A DNA stretch of 64,000 nucleotides from Fusibacter_C sp942493125 (GTDB lineage: Bacteria; Bacillota; Clostridia; Peptostreptococcales; Acidaminobacteraceae). The notes beneath the pieces were generated by a model, which ran no database searches, was not told the origin of the DNA, and worked only from the letters and a program-made list of their open reading frames with translations. A program made the translations under genes and the position numbers. Location of the stretch: contig OW818667.1 in assembly GCA_942493125.1 (NCBI GenBank), positions 558,001 to 622,000 on the forward strand. The letters run 5' to 3'. Of this stretch, positions 52,176-61,205 are shown piece by piece (within the stretch, counting starts at the first letter, position 1; each line of letters starts with the position of its first letter).

Positions 52176-52509
52176 ATTCTTCTAACGTCAAATCCAATAT
52201 ATCATCTATCGCTATGATTGATTCATCAATCTGTACCGTGCGAAAAACAGTGTCGATTTCAATAACGGTTCCTGTCAAATGAACATAGGCGTCTCTGTCA
52301 AAGTATGTGACTGTGACCATTGAACCCACATGGATGTGTTGCATTTTTTCATCTAATTCCATAGCCAGCTCTTCTGATACTTCAACTTTAGCTATAGTCA
52401 CTTTTTCCTTCTTTGCCAAGGCTTCCGGAAGTCCTTTAACAGCAGCAAATGGTAAGAACTGCTTAGCCCTGTCAGCGATTGGCATAGGTGTTTTCGGTCT
52501 ACTCGCCAC
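52174..52509 (-). CDS. YolD-like protein
   Basis: A 111-residue YolD-family protein (PF08863 type): RAKQFLPFAAVKGLPEAL near the start and the beta-rich VTVTYFDRDAYVHLTGTVIEIDTVFRTVQIDESIIAIDDILDL. YolD proteins are small partners of Y-family polymerases of the UvrX/YqjW type, the gene for which overlaps its start by 11 bases. The pair is under LexA control. Its exact role (polymerase clamp interaction or stabilisation) is inferred from genomic association. Confidence 0.9.
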   Translation of the reverse strand: MASRPKTPMPIADRAKQFLPFAAVKGLPEALAKKEKVTIAKVEVSEELAMELDEKMQHIHVGSMVTVTYFDRDAYVHLTGTVIEIDTVFRTVQIDESIIAIDDILDLTLEE

Positions 52510-53782
52510 TTTTATGCCCCCCTATCTGTCGGTTTCGTTCTCTTGTGGTAGCTGCCTCGCTAAAGTTCATACCCTTTAAAACTGCATTCTTACCATACTT
52601 CTTTTTTATCTCTAGAACTGCTTTTTGTACCTTCTGGTTTCGCTTTGCAGATGCGTCTTCCTCAATATTATCAAACAGACTCAATTGAACTGAAGCATTT
52701 GGGTCCTCTTCTGTGACGTGATTGCAGGATATGTTGATACGACGAACAGGCTTTTTACGGTCGACGATACGGTCATATACAGCTGTTACCGCTGGCAGTA
52801 TCACGCTGTCTGCACTTGTAAAGTTATTGAGTTTTGCCGTCCCTCTGACAGGCTCGTCATGAAGCGCATTTGAATAACCGATATAAATGGAAACAGAATC
52901 CGTCACAAGCCCTTTATCTACGAGATCTAAGCATAACAAATCCATCATCTCACGGACAATGAGCCTCCCCTCTTCAAAAGAGTAGTCTCTCATAAGAACT
53001 TGACCACTAGATAGGGAATTAATCTTAGGCTTGTATGCTTTTATATCTGCAATTGTAACCGGTTCACGACCCCAAGCATGATCTATAAGAAGTTCCGCAT
53101 CGATTCCAAATACGCTATAGAGAAAATCTTCATCCATCACCGCAATTTGACGCATCGTAGTGATACCATAGCGCTCAAGCGTGGTCGCCGTTCCCTTTCC
53201 GATTCGCCAAAAGTCTGTTAACGGCTTATGATCCCAAAGTATTTCTTTGAAGGATACTTCATCAAGTACCCCGATAAAGTCTGGGGCATGCTTTGCTGTA
53301 ATATCGAGTGCAATTTTTGCAAGGTATAAATTTGTACCGATGCCACATGTCGCTCTCACCCCTACTTCCCTGAGAATCTCACCCATTAACATCAGAGCCA
53401 ACTCTTTTGCAGACATGTGATAGGTAGCAAGGTATTCCGTGATATCAAGAAAAGCCTCATCTATCGAATAGATATGGATGTCATCTTTTGAAATAAACCT
53501 CAAGTAAATCGCATAAATCTCAGCTGCATAGTCGATATATTTTTGCATCCTAGGAGGAGCAATTATGTAGTCAATGTTCTTCGGTATCTCAAAAAGACGG
53601 CAACGATTTTTGATGCCAAGCGCTTTCATAGTTGGCGTAATCGCCAGGCAAATTGTCTTCTCAGAACGCTCTGGATCCGCTACCACAAGGTTGGTCGTCA
53701 TCGGATCTAGCCCACGTTCAACACACTCTACGGAAGCATAAAATGATTTTAGGTCGATACAGATATAGGTTCGATTTTCCAT
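52499..53782 (-). CDS. Y-family DNA polymerase (UvrX/YqjW type, SOS-induced)
   Basis: About 427 residues. Catalytic palm: CIDLKSFYASVECVERG with the first Asp, IYSIDEAFLDIT with the Asp-Glu pair; finger and HhH region GTNLYLAKIALDITAKHAPDFIG and RIGKGTATTLERYGITTM. The C-terminal little finger is followed by a tail with LSLFDN, resembling a beta-clamp-binding motif. The start MENRTYICIDLKSF is chosen after AAAGGTG; an upstream in-frame start gives an 11-residue extension without support. The -35 box of its promoter overlaps a LexA box, so it is an SOS gene for translesion synthesis. Confidence 0.93.
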   Translation of the reverse strand: MENRTYICIDLKSFYASVECVERGLDPMTTNLVVADPERSEKTICLAITPTMKALGIKNRCRLFEIPKNIDYIIAPPRMQKYIDYAAEIYAIYLRFISKDDIHIYSIDEAFLDITEYLATYHMSAKELALMLMGEILREVGVRATCGIGTNLYLAKIALDITAKHAPDFIGVLDEVSFKEILWDHKPLTDFWRIGKGTATTLERYGITTMRQIAVMDEDFLYSVFGIDAELLIDHAWGREPVTIADIKAYKPKINSLSSGQVLMRDYSFEEGRLIVREMMDLLCLDLVDKGLVTDSVSIYIGYSNALHDEPVRGTAKLNNFTSADSVILPAVTAVYDRIVDRKKPVRRINISCNHVTEEDPNASVQLSLFDNIEEDASAKRNQKVQKAVLEIKKKYGKNAVLKGMNFSEAATTRERNRQIGGHKSGE

Positions 53783-53842
53783 GTATAGCACACCTTTCGT
53801 TGATTCGCATACCATTTTATGTGATTCACAATCTCTATGATA

Positions 53843-53877
53843 ATTATAACAGAACCTCAGATACAGAACAAGCGTTC
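53843..53877 (-). promoter_or_regulatory. SOS promoter with LexA box
   Basis: On the minus strand TTGTTC, a 17-base spacer and TATAAT (53843-53848). The LexA box GAAC-N4-GTTC (53866-53877, with CGAAC at the outer end) overlaps the -35 box. The box fits the Bacillus/Clostridium consensus CGAAC-N4-GTTCG. Confidence 0.88.
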
Positions 53878-53964
53878 GTTTTCTGTGTTTAGAAAATTAC
53901 TAATGTAATTGTTATTTCAACATATAATTAACGTGTTAAAATAGGCTGATACAAGTTAAATAGC

Positions 53965-53993
53965 TTGATAGATTGCATCAGGTTTTATATAAT
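53965..53993 (+). promoter_or_regulatory. Promoter for the phosphatase gene
   Basis: TTGATA, 17-base spacer, TATAAT: a near-consensus housekeeping promoter 65 bases upstream of the start codon of the MASE3-SpoIIE gene. Confidence 0.8.
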
Positions 53994-54058
53994 CTAAGAA
54001 AGCAACAAGCACTCAAATAAAAGTTGAAGCATTATAAAATAATGAATAGAGGTCATTC

Positions 54059-55732
54059 ATGGAGCCGATAAAAGTTGGTCAATTAACCTTATATAAGAAA
54101 TTAATCTTAACGATTTTGTTTTCAATTTTCATTTATACAACAGCGGCGATATTCAATGATCAATTCATGAATTTCATGTCGATAACTAGCTATTTGACTT
54201 GGCATGTCATATTTGAATTTATAGGCATATTAGTCGCCTTTTCAATATTTACAGTGACCTATTTTGTCTATGAGGAATCAGCCAACTTGAGCATGATTAT
54301 TCTAGGATGTGCTTTTCTGACGATGGGTATACTCGATATGTTGCACACCTTTAGTTTTAAGGGGATGTCCGACTTTTTTATATCAAACAGCACCGCTAAT
54401 CGAGCGACAACATTATGGATTCTGTCGAGAACATGTGGTAGCCTAGGTATTTTGTTATCGGTATCAATGCCTTCTCGCATCCGATACCCTATCAAGAAAG
54501 AGATATTTGCTGTTTTGACAACCGCATTTTCCATTTTACTTTTTTATATCGTCACATATATACCCGATTTTTTTCCACCTATGTTTATTGATGGCAAAGG
54601 GCTCACAAATACAAAAATTGTCATGGAGTACGTTATTATCGTCATTATGGCAATTACTTTTATAATCATTTTAACTAAGTATAAACGTACCGTTCAAAGA
54701 CTTGAACATCAATTTCTCATAGCGCTTATCCTCATGATGTTTACCGAATTTGCATTTACTAGTTATGGTAGTGTTTATGACGGATACAACTATGTCGGCC
54801 ATATCTTTAAGATTATCGCATCCATAATTCTCTATAGAGCAATCTACATAGAAAATGTGAGTGAACCATACCGACAAATGAAAAAAGCGAAAAATGAATT
54901 AAAGGATTACTCTGATAATCTTACACTCATCGTTGAACAGCGGACAAAAGAGCTCACGGATATCAATTCAATCCTTTTGAAAGATATTGATTACGCGAAA
55001 AAAATGCAACTGAGCCTTATGCCTGAAAATCTACCTAAAGATCAGTCGTTATCTATTTATGCTGAATACTTGCCTGCAGATCAGTTAAGTGGCGATTTTT
55101 ATAATGTGATCAAACTCGACGATAGTCATATCGCTCTCTATTTGGGGGACGTGTCCGGACATGGTGTTTCAGCCGCGTTGTTGACGGTATTCGCGAATCA
55201 AAATATTGTGTCTATCAAGGAAGTAGAAAATAATCAGCGTACAATTGTATCACCTGAGGAAGCACTGAACATTCTTTATAAAAGATTCAACCAAACCAAT
55301 TTTGATGATGAAACGTATATCATTATGCTCTATGGCATATACAATGTTAAAACTAAGATATTTCGGTATGCCTCTGCAGGTATGAATGTTTCACCCTATG
55401 TGATTAAAAACTCAGGTGAACTAATGATGCTTGACGCTAAGGGATTTTCTATCTGTAAACTTGGTGACTATTTTACACCATTTTATGAAGAAAGAACCGC
55501 ACAACTTGAAGCTGGTGACAAGTTGTTCTTGTACACAGATGGCTTCATTGAATGTAGAAATAGCAACAATGAACTTTATGGACAAGAACAAATGGAAGCC
55601 TTTTTAAAAGAGAATCACGCATTAAATGCAAGTGACCTGAAACGTGCCTTACAAGAAAATCTTTGTCAACATATAGGTAAAATCGAAAACCTTATGGATG
55701 ATGCTACTTTTTTAATTATGGAGATTCATTAA
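54059..55732 (+). CDS. MASE3-SpoIIE membrane serine phosphatase
   Basis: A 557-residue protein: seven or eight membrane segments in the first 275 residues forming a MASE3-type sensor region (LDMLHTFSFKGM, WILSRTCGSLGILLS), a coiled coil at about 278-325 with QRTKEL, then a PP2C-like phosphatase of the SpoIIE/RsbU type (about 330-557). The phosphatase has SGDFYNVI, LGDVSGHGVSAALLT, ASAGMNVSPYV and FLYTDGFIECRN with the metal-binding acids. Such enzymes dephosphorylate an anti-anti-sigma factor. No partner anti-sigma or STAS gene lies in the window, so it acts on a distant target. AGAGG lies six bases before the ATG. The gene is convergent with, and overlaps by four bases, the hydrolase gene. 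Confidence 0.88.
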   Translation: MEPIKVGQLTLYKKLILTILFSIFIYTTAAIFNDQFMNFMSITSYLTWHVIFEFIGILVAFSIFTVTYFVYEESANLSMIILGCAFLTMGILDMLHTFSFKGMSDFFISNSTANRATTLWILSRTCGSLGILLSVSMPSRIRYPIKKEIFAVLTTAFSILLFYIVTYIPDFFPPMFIDGKGLTNTKIVMEYVIIVIMAITFIIILTKYKRTVQRLEHQFLIALILMMFTEFAFTSYGSVYDGYNYVGHIFKIIASIILYRAIYIENVSEPYRQMKKAKNELKDYSDNLTLIVEQRTKELTDINSILLKDIDYAKKMQLSLMPENLPKDQSLSIYAEYLPADQLSGDFYNVIKLDDSHIALYLGDVSGHGVSAALLTVFANQNIVSIKEVENNQRTIVSPEEALNILYKRFNQTNFDDETYIIMLYGIYNVKTKIFRYASAGMNVSPYVIKNSGELMMLDAKGFSICKLGDYFTPFYEERTAQLEAGDKLFLYTDGFIECRNSNNELYGQEQMEAFLKENHALNASDLKRALQENLCQHIGKIENLMDDATFLIMEIH

Positions 55733-57012
55733 GTTATTTTCTTTGCACCACAAAAACAAAGATCACCATTTTCATCTTTATAAAAAGTATAGCTTTCGTC
55801 AATCCAAGTGTGATGGAAGTTGGTTGGTGAAACTGGAAATATCGGGATGACGTATTCATCATCTATCATAAAATACATTTTGTCATTATCTTGGCTTACC
55901 GTGAATTTTTCAATATCATTTTTGTACGTGCCTATATAACTATCAAATATCCCAGGTTCTAATTCATAGAGAGGTGGTTTCTTTGGAAACGCTACGTTTT
56001 CTTCAAGCATAAATGACGCAATAATTTCTATTATGCGCATAACCGCAGTAAATCCATAATTGCTAAAGACGATGATACTCAATTCTTCTGAATCGTATCG
56101 ATGAAACTCGGTTAAGAATCCAAGGCCTCCACCGCCGTGACTGATTCTTTTCTTTCCGAATTTTTCTTCAATAAACCAGCCATACCCGTAATCATTGCCT
56201 TCGCTTTCGGTCTCCCCTGAGCATGCATACGGAGTAAAGATTAACTCAAGTGTTTCTTTAGACACGAGTTTTTCTGAGCGTAAAGCAAGGTCCCATAATT
56301 GCATGTCCTCAACTGTAGAATAGATATCACCAGACCCAAACGCAAGATCGATGTTCATATACTTAAATCTTATGAGTGATTCGTCGTTCAGATAATATCC
56401 AGTAGCGAGTCCTTCGATGATTTTTTTATCTCTTTCAACACCTGTGTTATACATATCTAGAGGAATGAAAATATTCTCAGTCAAAAACGCATCATATGTC
56501 ATGCCAGATACATTTTCAATAATACACGCGAGCAAATAATACCCGAAGTTAGAGTAATTCCAAGCTTGCCCCGGTTCGCATAAGAGCGGCAAATGTCTAA
56601 AAGCATTTATCATATGCTCACGTTTATGCTTTGATTGATTCATTGATTTTTCAAACTCGGTTCCAAATAAATACTGTAAACCTGACGTGTGTGTTAATAG
56701 GTGATGTATTGTAATGCGTTCATCAAGTTCATCGTAATCAGGTAGGTATTTACTAGCATTATCCTGAGCACTTAATTTTCCTCTTTCTTGTAATATCATG
56801 ATCGCCATAGCTGTAAATTGCTTCGTTATGGAGCATATACGATGTCTTGTTTGAGGGGTATTAGGAATATTGTATTCGTGACTGGCTAATCCGTAGCCCT
56901 TTTTAAATACCGTTTCCCCCTTTTTTGATACAAGTACCGAGCCGCTGAAAGGCCATGTATTACAATATGAGTCCATAAAGTTTTCAATTTCTCTAATTAT
57001 CGATGCATTCAT
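55729..57012 (-). CDS. Serine beta-lactamase-like hydrolase (class C fold)
   Basis: About 427 residues of the beta-lactamase/DD-peptidase/esterase family (PF00144 type). Active-site SxxK in RHRICSITKQFTAM, Tyr-Ser-Asn in WNYSNFGYYLL, and the third motif HGGGGLGF. A C-terminal part of about 90 residues follows, probably a beta-sandwich. No signal peptide is visible, so it may be cytosolic, more like an esterase or D-aminopeptidase than a resistance enzyme. The start MNASII has AGGAG ten bases upstream; an earlier ATG lies before that site. Two TATAAT-like boxes occur just upstream, without strong -35 boxes. Confidence 0.87.
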   Translation of the reverse strand: MNASIIREIENFMDSYCNTWPFSGSVLVSKKGETVFKKGYGLASHEYNIPNTPQTRHRICSITKQFTAMAIMILQERGKLSAQDNASKYLPDYDELDERITIHHLLTHTSGLQYLFGTEFEKSMNQSKHKREHMINAFRHLPLLCEPGQAWNYSNFGYYLLACIIENVSGMTYDAFLTENIFIPLDMYNTGVERDKKIIEGLATGYYLNDESLIRFKYMNIDLAFGSGDIYSTVEDMQLWDLALRSEKLVSKETLELIFTPYACSGETESEGNDYGYGWFIEEKFGKKRISHGGGGLGFLTEFHRYDSEELSIIVFSNYGFTAVMRIIEIIASFMLEENVAFPKKPPLYELEPGIFDSYIGTYKNDIEKFTVSQDNDKMYFMIDDEYVIPIFPVSPTNFHHTWIDESYTFYKDENGDLCFCGAKKIT

Positions 57013-57077
57013 TTTATCCACGCTCCTATTTTTATGCAATTTCCATAATTATATCATTATAATGGCTATAATAAAAC

Positions 57078-57123
57078 AAAAGCGCTACTGCTTATCTATT
57101 GATTAGACAAGCTTAGCGCTTTT
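57078..57123. terminator. Terminator after the permease gene
   Basis: Stem AAAAGCGCTA / TAGCGCTTTT with an inner loop of about 26 bases that can pair partly (AAGC/GCTT). On the minus strand a T-rich tract (TTTTGTTTTATT) follows. It ends the sugar transporter operon. Confidence 0.7.
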
Positions 57124-57159
57124 CTTGTATTTACTTTAATTTATGAATCAGCTAATAAC

Positions 57160-58335
57160 TCATGAAGCTGTTTTCGCTTTGGATTTTGAATAGACGTCAA
57201 AAGCAACCGCTAGGAGTAAAACAAGTCCTTTTACAATCTGTTGCCAGAACACGCTGATGCCCATGATGGACATACCATTGTTGAGTATACCCATAATAAA
57301 ACCGCCGATGATCGCACCCATAACCGTACCAATACCGCCCGTTGCGGAAGCGCCTCCGATGAAACATGCTGCGATTGCATCCAGTTCAAAACCATCGCCT
57401 GCAGTTGGTGATGCTGAGTTTAAACGTCCCGCAAAAACAATCCCTGCAACAGCAGCAAGAAGTCCCATATTGGCATAGACACCAAAGAGGATTTTCTTTG
57501 TTTTAATACCCGATAATTCTGCTGCTTTTCGGTTGCCACCCATCGCATAAATATGGCGGCCAATCACAGTTTTCTGTGTTAAAAACGAATAGAAAATCAC
57601 GAGCACAGCTAATATGACTAAGATGATTGGCAAGCCGTTTGCCAGTGATAACCAATAGGCAAATAGAATAATGACAAACGAAATCACAAACTGTCTTATG
57701 AGATAAGCGCCTTTCGACTCCACCTCAAATCCAAATTTATGTTTATCGCGTCTCGATATGTGACTTAATATGAGGTATACCAAAACAGATATAACACCAA
57801 CTAGGACCGTTGTTACATGTATGCCTGATCCATTTCCGATGACATCTGGTATGACACCAGAAGAAATCTTCGTATATAAATCAGGTAATAACACCGTTTT
57901 ACCATTTAAAATGATGTTGTTGATCCCTCTAAACAAAAGCATGCCTGCAAGTGTCACGATAAATGGTGGAATTTTCACATAGGCAATCCAAAAGCCCTGC
58001 CACATCCCAGCAAGTAAGCCAGATAAAAGGCCAAGTATCATTGAAAGCCACACAGGTAACCCAAACGTTACACTAAATAGTGCTGAAAGTGCACTTACAA
58101 AAGCAACAATAGATCCTACGGATAAGTCTATGTTACCGCCTGTTAAAATACAGAGTAACATACCAATTGCAAGGATTAATACATAACTGTTTTGATAAAT
58201 CAGTCGTGACACATTGATTGGCTTGAGCAAGATGCCATTTGTCAAAATCTGAAACATAATCATGATGAAAACAAGCGCTATCAACATGGAATATTGCTTC
58301 ATATTATTTTTAAATCCAGTTTTCAATCGTTCCAT
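57160..58335 (-). CDS. gguB: Monosaccharide ABC transporter permease
   Basis: A 391-residue membrane protein with about ten hydrophobic segments, of the AraH/RbsC permease family and most like GguB/MmsB of multiple-sugar systems. Features are LTGGNIDLSVGSIVAF, PPFIVTLAGMLLFRGI and the cytoplasmic loop YAMGGNRKAAELSGIKTKKI that meets the ATPase. It is the last gene of the operon, 16 bases after the ATPase gene. The sugar is not fixed by the permease sequence. Confidence 0.92.
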   Translation of the reverse strand: MERLKTGFKNNMKQYSMLIALVFIMIMFQILTNGILLKPINVSRLIYQNSYVLILAIGMLLCILTGGNIDLSVGSIVAFVSALSALFSVTFGLPVWLSMILGLLSGLLAGMWQGFWIAYVKIPPFIVTLAGMLLFRGINNIILNGKTVLLPDLYTKISSGVIPDVIGNGSGIHVTTVLVGVISVLVYLILSHISRRDKHKFGFEVESKGAYLIRQFVISFVIILFAYWLSLANGLPIILVILAVLVIFYSFLTQKTVIGRHIYAMGGNRKAAELSGIKTKKILFGVYANMGLLAAVAGIVFAGRLNSASPTAGDGFELDAIAACFIGGASATGGIGTVMGAIIGGFIMGILNNGMSIMGISVFWQQIVKGLVLLLAVAFDVYSKSKAKTAS

Positions 58336-58351
58336 CGTCTCATCCCCCCTA

Positions 58352-59884
58352 TTAATGCATGGACTTTAAAATACAAGCCATAATATTTTCTTGGCTGGCC
58401 TCTTTGCGGTCCATCTCTCCCACAATTTTGCCTTCATTCATGACATAAACTCTATCACAAATCCCGAGAATCTCAGGAAGTTCTGACGAAATCACGATGA
58501 TGGATTTCCCTTCATTCGCCATTTGCTGAATGATTGTATAAATTTCAAATTTAGCGCCAACATCAATACCCCGCGTTGGTTCATCTAGGATCAGAACGTC
58601 AGGTTCCGTGAAAATCCATTTGCTTAAAACGACCTTTTGTTGATTGCCACCTGACAGGTTTTCAGCTTTTTGATGGATGCTGGAAGATTTAATGTTCAGT
58701 TTGCCGCGATAGGTTTCTGAGATGGTTTTCTCTCGACTCTCATTGACCACAAAGTGCTTACTTATTTTTTTGAGATTGGATAATGTGATATTGTGTTTAA
58801 TATCATCTATGAGAATCAAACCCGCTTGCTTTCTATCCTCAGTCACATAGGCTAGGCCATAATCGATGGCCTGTTGGACATTCTTGGGATCGATTTTATT
58901 GCCCATTTTGATCATTTCACCGGTTATTTTTTTACCATACGCCTTGCCAAATATGCTCATGGCAAGTTCGGTTCTGCCCGATCCCATCAGACCAGCTATG
59001 CCAAGTATTTCACCTTTTTTGACATTAAAAGAAACCGCATCGATTCTTTTGCGGGATTCATCCATCGGATCAAAAACTGTCCAATCTTTCACTTCAAAAG
59101 TTACTTCTCCGATGTTTGGTGTTCGTTTAGGATAACGATCCACTAAATCACGGCCGACCATGCCTTTTATAATTCTTGCCTCTGATATGTCATGTTGTGT
59201 TTTATCTAGCGTTTCTATGCACGCACCATCTCTTATCACGGTTATTTGATTGGCTATTTTAGTGATTTCATTTAATTTGTGAGAAATAATAATACAAGTG
59301 ATCCCTTTTTCTTTATTGATTTTCATCAATAAATTCAACAAATGATCTGAATCCTCATCATTCAATGCGGCGGTAGGCTCATCTAAAATCAGCAGCTTAA
59401 CGTCTTTTGAGAGCGCTTTGGCGATCTCAACCAATTGCTGTTTGCCGACGCCGATATCTTTAACAGGCGTTGTATGACTTTCTCTTAAGCCAACCAAACT
59501 TATGAGTTCTTTGGCTTTATTGTGGGTCAAATTCCAATCTATAATCCCCTTATGTGCTTGCTCATTTCCAAGAAATATATTTTCAGCAATACTCATGTAA
59601 GGGCTTAAAGCAAGTTCTTGATGAATGATGACGATGCCTTTTCTTTCACTTTCTTTAATATCTCTGAAGGTGCAAAGTTCCCCTTCAAATCTAATTTCGC
59701 CCTCATAACTGCCATAGGGATAAATGCCACTTAAAACGCTCATAAGGGTCGACTTCCCTGCACCATTTTCACCTACTAGCGCATGAATCTCCCCTTTTGT
59801 CACATTTAAGTTGACACAATCTAATGCTTTTACTCCAGGAAATAATTTCGTTATATCTTTCATTTCCAATATATGCTCAGCCAT
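58352..59884 (-). CDS. gguA: Monosaccharide ABC transporter ATPase (double domain)
   Basis: A 510-residue protein with two ATP-binding domains in tandem. First: Walker A GENGAGKST, signature region VGKQQLVEIAKAL, Walker B LLILDEPTAAL. Second: degenerate P-loop GLMGSGRTEL, signature LSGGNQQKVVLSKW, Walker B VLILDEPTRGID. The second P-loop lacks the usual GKS/T, as in known sugar importers of this class. It is followed by the permease gene and preceded by the binding-protein gene plus a stem-loop. Confidence 0.94.
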   Translation of the reverse strand: MAEHILEMKDITKLFPGVKALDCVNLNVTKGEIHALVGENGAGKSTLMSVLSGIYPYGSYEGEIRFEGELCTFRDIKESERKGIVIIHQELALSPYMSIAENIFLGNEQAHKGIIDWNLTHNKAKELISLVGLRESHTTPVKDIGVGKQQLVEIAKALSKDVKLLILDEPTAALNDEDSDHLLNLLMKINKEKGITCIIISHKLNEITKIANQITVIRDGACIETLDKTQHDISEARIIKGMVGRDLVDRYPKRTPNIGEVTFEVKDWTVFDPMDESRKRIDAVSFNVKKGEILGIAGLMGSGRTELAMSIFGKAYGKKITGEMIKMGNKIDPKNVQQAIDYGLAYVTEDRKQAGLILIDDIKHNITLSNLKKISKHFVVNESREKTISETYRGKLNIKSSSIHQKAENLSGGNQQKVVLSKWIFTEPDVLILDEPTRGIDVGAKFEIYTIIQQMANEGKSIIVISSELPEILGICDRVYVMNEGKIVGEMDRKEASQENIMACILKSMH

Positions 59885-59899
59885 AATACACCCCTTACA

Positions 59900-59935
59900 A
59901 AAGTCATGCTGTGGCTATTTCACGGCCACAGCATG
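59900..59935 (-). terminator. Intercistronic stem-loop between binding protein and ATPase genes
   Basis: Perfect 11-bp stem CATGCTGTGGC / GCCACAGCATG with a nine-base loop, followed on the minus strand by ACTTTTG. The T-run is weak, so it is likely a partial terminator or a 3' stabiliser that gives more binding protein than ATPase, as in other sugar operons. Confidence 0.75.
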
Positions 59936-59943
59936 CATCCACC

Positions 59944-61008
59944 TTATTTAAGTTGATCTTCTGTATAATACCCTGAATCAATGAGAAGTGCTTTATAGTT
60001 ATTGATGTCTGCAAATACAGGTTCGCATAAGAATGAAGGAACCACTTTAATGCCATTGTCATATGTTTCAGTATCATTTACTGGTGGCTCTGTGCCTTTC
60101 ATGATCGCTTCAACCATTTCAACAACTTTTGCTGCCAATGTTCTCGTATCTTTAAATACAGACATCGATTGTTCGCCAGCGATTAACATTTTGACGTTCG
60201 TTGTATCACAATCTTGACCTGTCAAAATTGGGAATGGTAAAGCTGCAGATCCGTAACCAGCTGCTTTAAGTGAAGCGACAATACCTTGTGCCAAACTGTC
60301 ATTTGGAGAAAGCACAACGTCGACTGGCTCATCTGCATAGTTTGCGGTTAATAAGTTGTCCATTCTCGCTTGAGCGCCTTCAGATTTCCAACCTTGAATC
60401 GCGATTTGTTCCATATCTGTTTGACCTGATTTGATAACAAGCGCGCCACTTTCAATATATGGCTTAAGTGTATCCATTGCGCCGCCATTAAAGAAATAAG
60501 CATTGTTGTCATCTGGAGAACCGCCAAACACTTCCATAGTAAATGGGCCTTTTTCGCCTTTATCAAGACCAAGTGTTTCCATGATATAAGTGCCTTGTAA
60601 CACGCCAACTAAATAGTTATCAAATGTTGCATAGTAATCTACATATTCACTGCCTTTGATCAAACGATCGTAAGCGATGACTTTTATGCCCGCTTTGCCA
60701 GCTTCATCGAGAACGCCTTTTAATGCTTCGCCGTCAATTGAAGCGATAACAAGAACTTTACAGCCCTTAGTAATCATATTTTCTAAGTCTTTAACTTGTT
60801 GATCTACTGAATCTTCTGCATATAGAAGTTCAACTTTGTAGCCGTTTTTCTCAAGTTCTGTTTTCATGTTTGCGCCATCTTGATTCCATCGTTGAAGCGA
60901 TTTCGTCGGCATAGAGACGCCAATTAGATTTGATTCTTCTTTTGCACAACCTGCGAACAATGTCGTCATCATGATAAAGATTAACAACAATACACCCAAT
61001 TTTTTCAT
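59944..61008 (-). CDS. chvE: Monosaccharide-binding lipoprotein
   Basis: A 354-residue periplasmic-type binding protein held on the membrane by lipid: signal peptide ending in the lipobox LFAGC (Cys at about 21). It is of the ChvE/xylose-binding type (VSMPTKSLQRWNQDGANMK, IAYDRLIKGSEYVDYYATFDNY, GGSPDDNNAYFFNGGAMDTLKP, LSPNDSLAQGIVASLKAAGY, LTGQDCD). Relatives bind glucose, galactose, arabinose or xylose. AGGAGG precedes the ATG. The promoter has a dyad and a weak -35, consistent with activation by the nearby YesN-like regulator. Confidence 0.93.
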   Translation of the reverse strand: MKKLGVLLLIFIMMTTLFAGCAKEESNLIGVSMPTKSLQRWNQDGANMKTELEKNGYKVELLYAEDSVDQQVKDLENMITKGCKVLVIASIDGEALKGVLDEAGKAGIKVIAYDRLIKGSEYVDYYATFDNYLVGVLQGTYIMETLGLDKGEKGPFTMEVFGGSPDDNNAYFFNGGAMDTLKPYIESGALVIKSGQTDMEQIAIQGWKSEGAQARMDNLLTANYADEPVDVVLSPNDSLAQGIVASLKAAGYGSAALPFPILTGQDCDTTNVKMLIAGEQSMSVFKDTRTLAAKVVEMVEAIMKGTEPPVNDTETYDNGIKVVPSFLCEPVFADINNYKALLIDSGYYTEDQLK

Positions 61009-61084
61009 AACATCCTCCCAATCACTAATATTCTAAATGCATCTAAATTGTATCTTTTTAGTAACAAATTGAGAATGGAGCGAA

Positions 61085-61118
61085 TTACAAAAATCTAGAC
61101 ATATTTATACTTTTGTAA
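61085..61118. promoter_or_regulatory. Dyad upstream of the sugar transporter operon
   Basis: TTACAAAA (61085-61092) and TTTTGTAA (61111-61118), perfect inverted arms with an 18-base spacer, about 80 bases upstream of the binding-protein start. AraC/YesN-type regulators often bind spaced half-sites in this position, so it is a candidate operator for the response regulator in the next operon. Confidence 0.4.
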
Positions 61119-61131
61119 CAAGCATAAAAAA

Positions 61132-61170
61132 AACACTAGACAATTTTCATGGTTAAAATTGTCTAGTGTT
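61132..61170 (-). terminator. Strong terminator after the sensor gene
   Basis: Perfect 16-bp stem AACACTAGACAATTTT / AAAATTGTCTAGTGTT with a seven-base loop, followed on the minus strand by eight T. It separates the sensory operon from the transporter operon. Confidence 0.95.
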
Positions 61171-61205
61171 CACTTCATTTTAGTAAATATGCAATTTCAT
61201 ATTTA

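Noticed and set aside
55729..57012. Beta-lactamase resistance gene
   Set aside because: The fold and motifs are present, but no signal peptide is visible and the family includes many esterases and peptidases; no resistance role is claimed.
57036..61195. Half-copies TATGCAATTTC near 57036 and 61188 as full members of the palindromic repeat family
   Set aside because: Only one arm is present in each; too short to count as copies.
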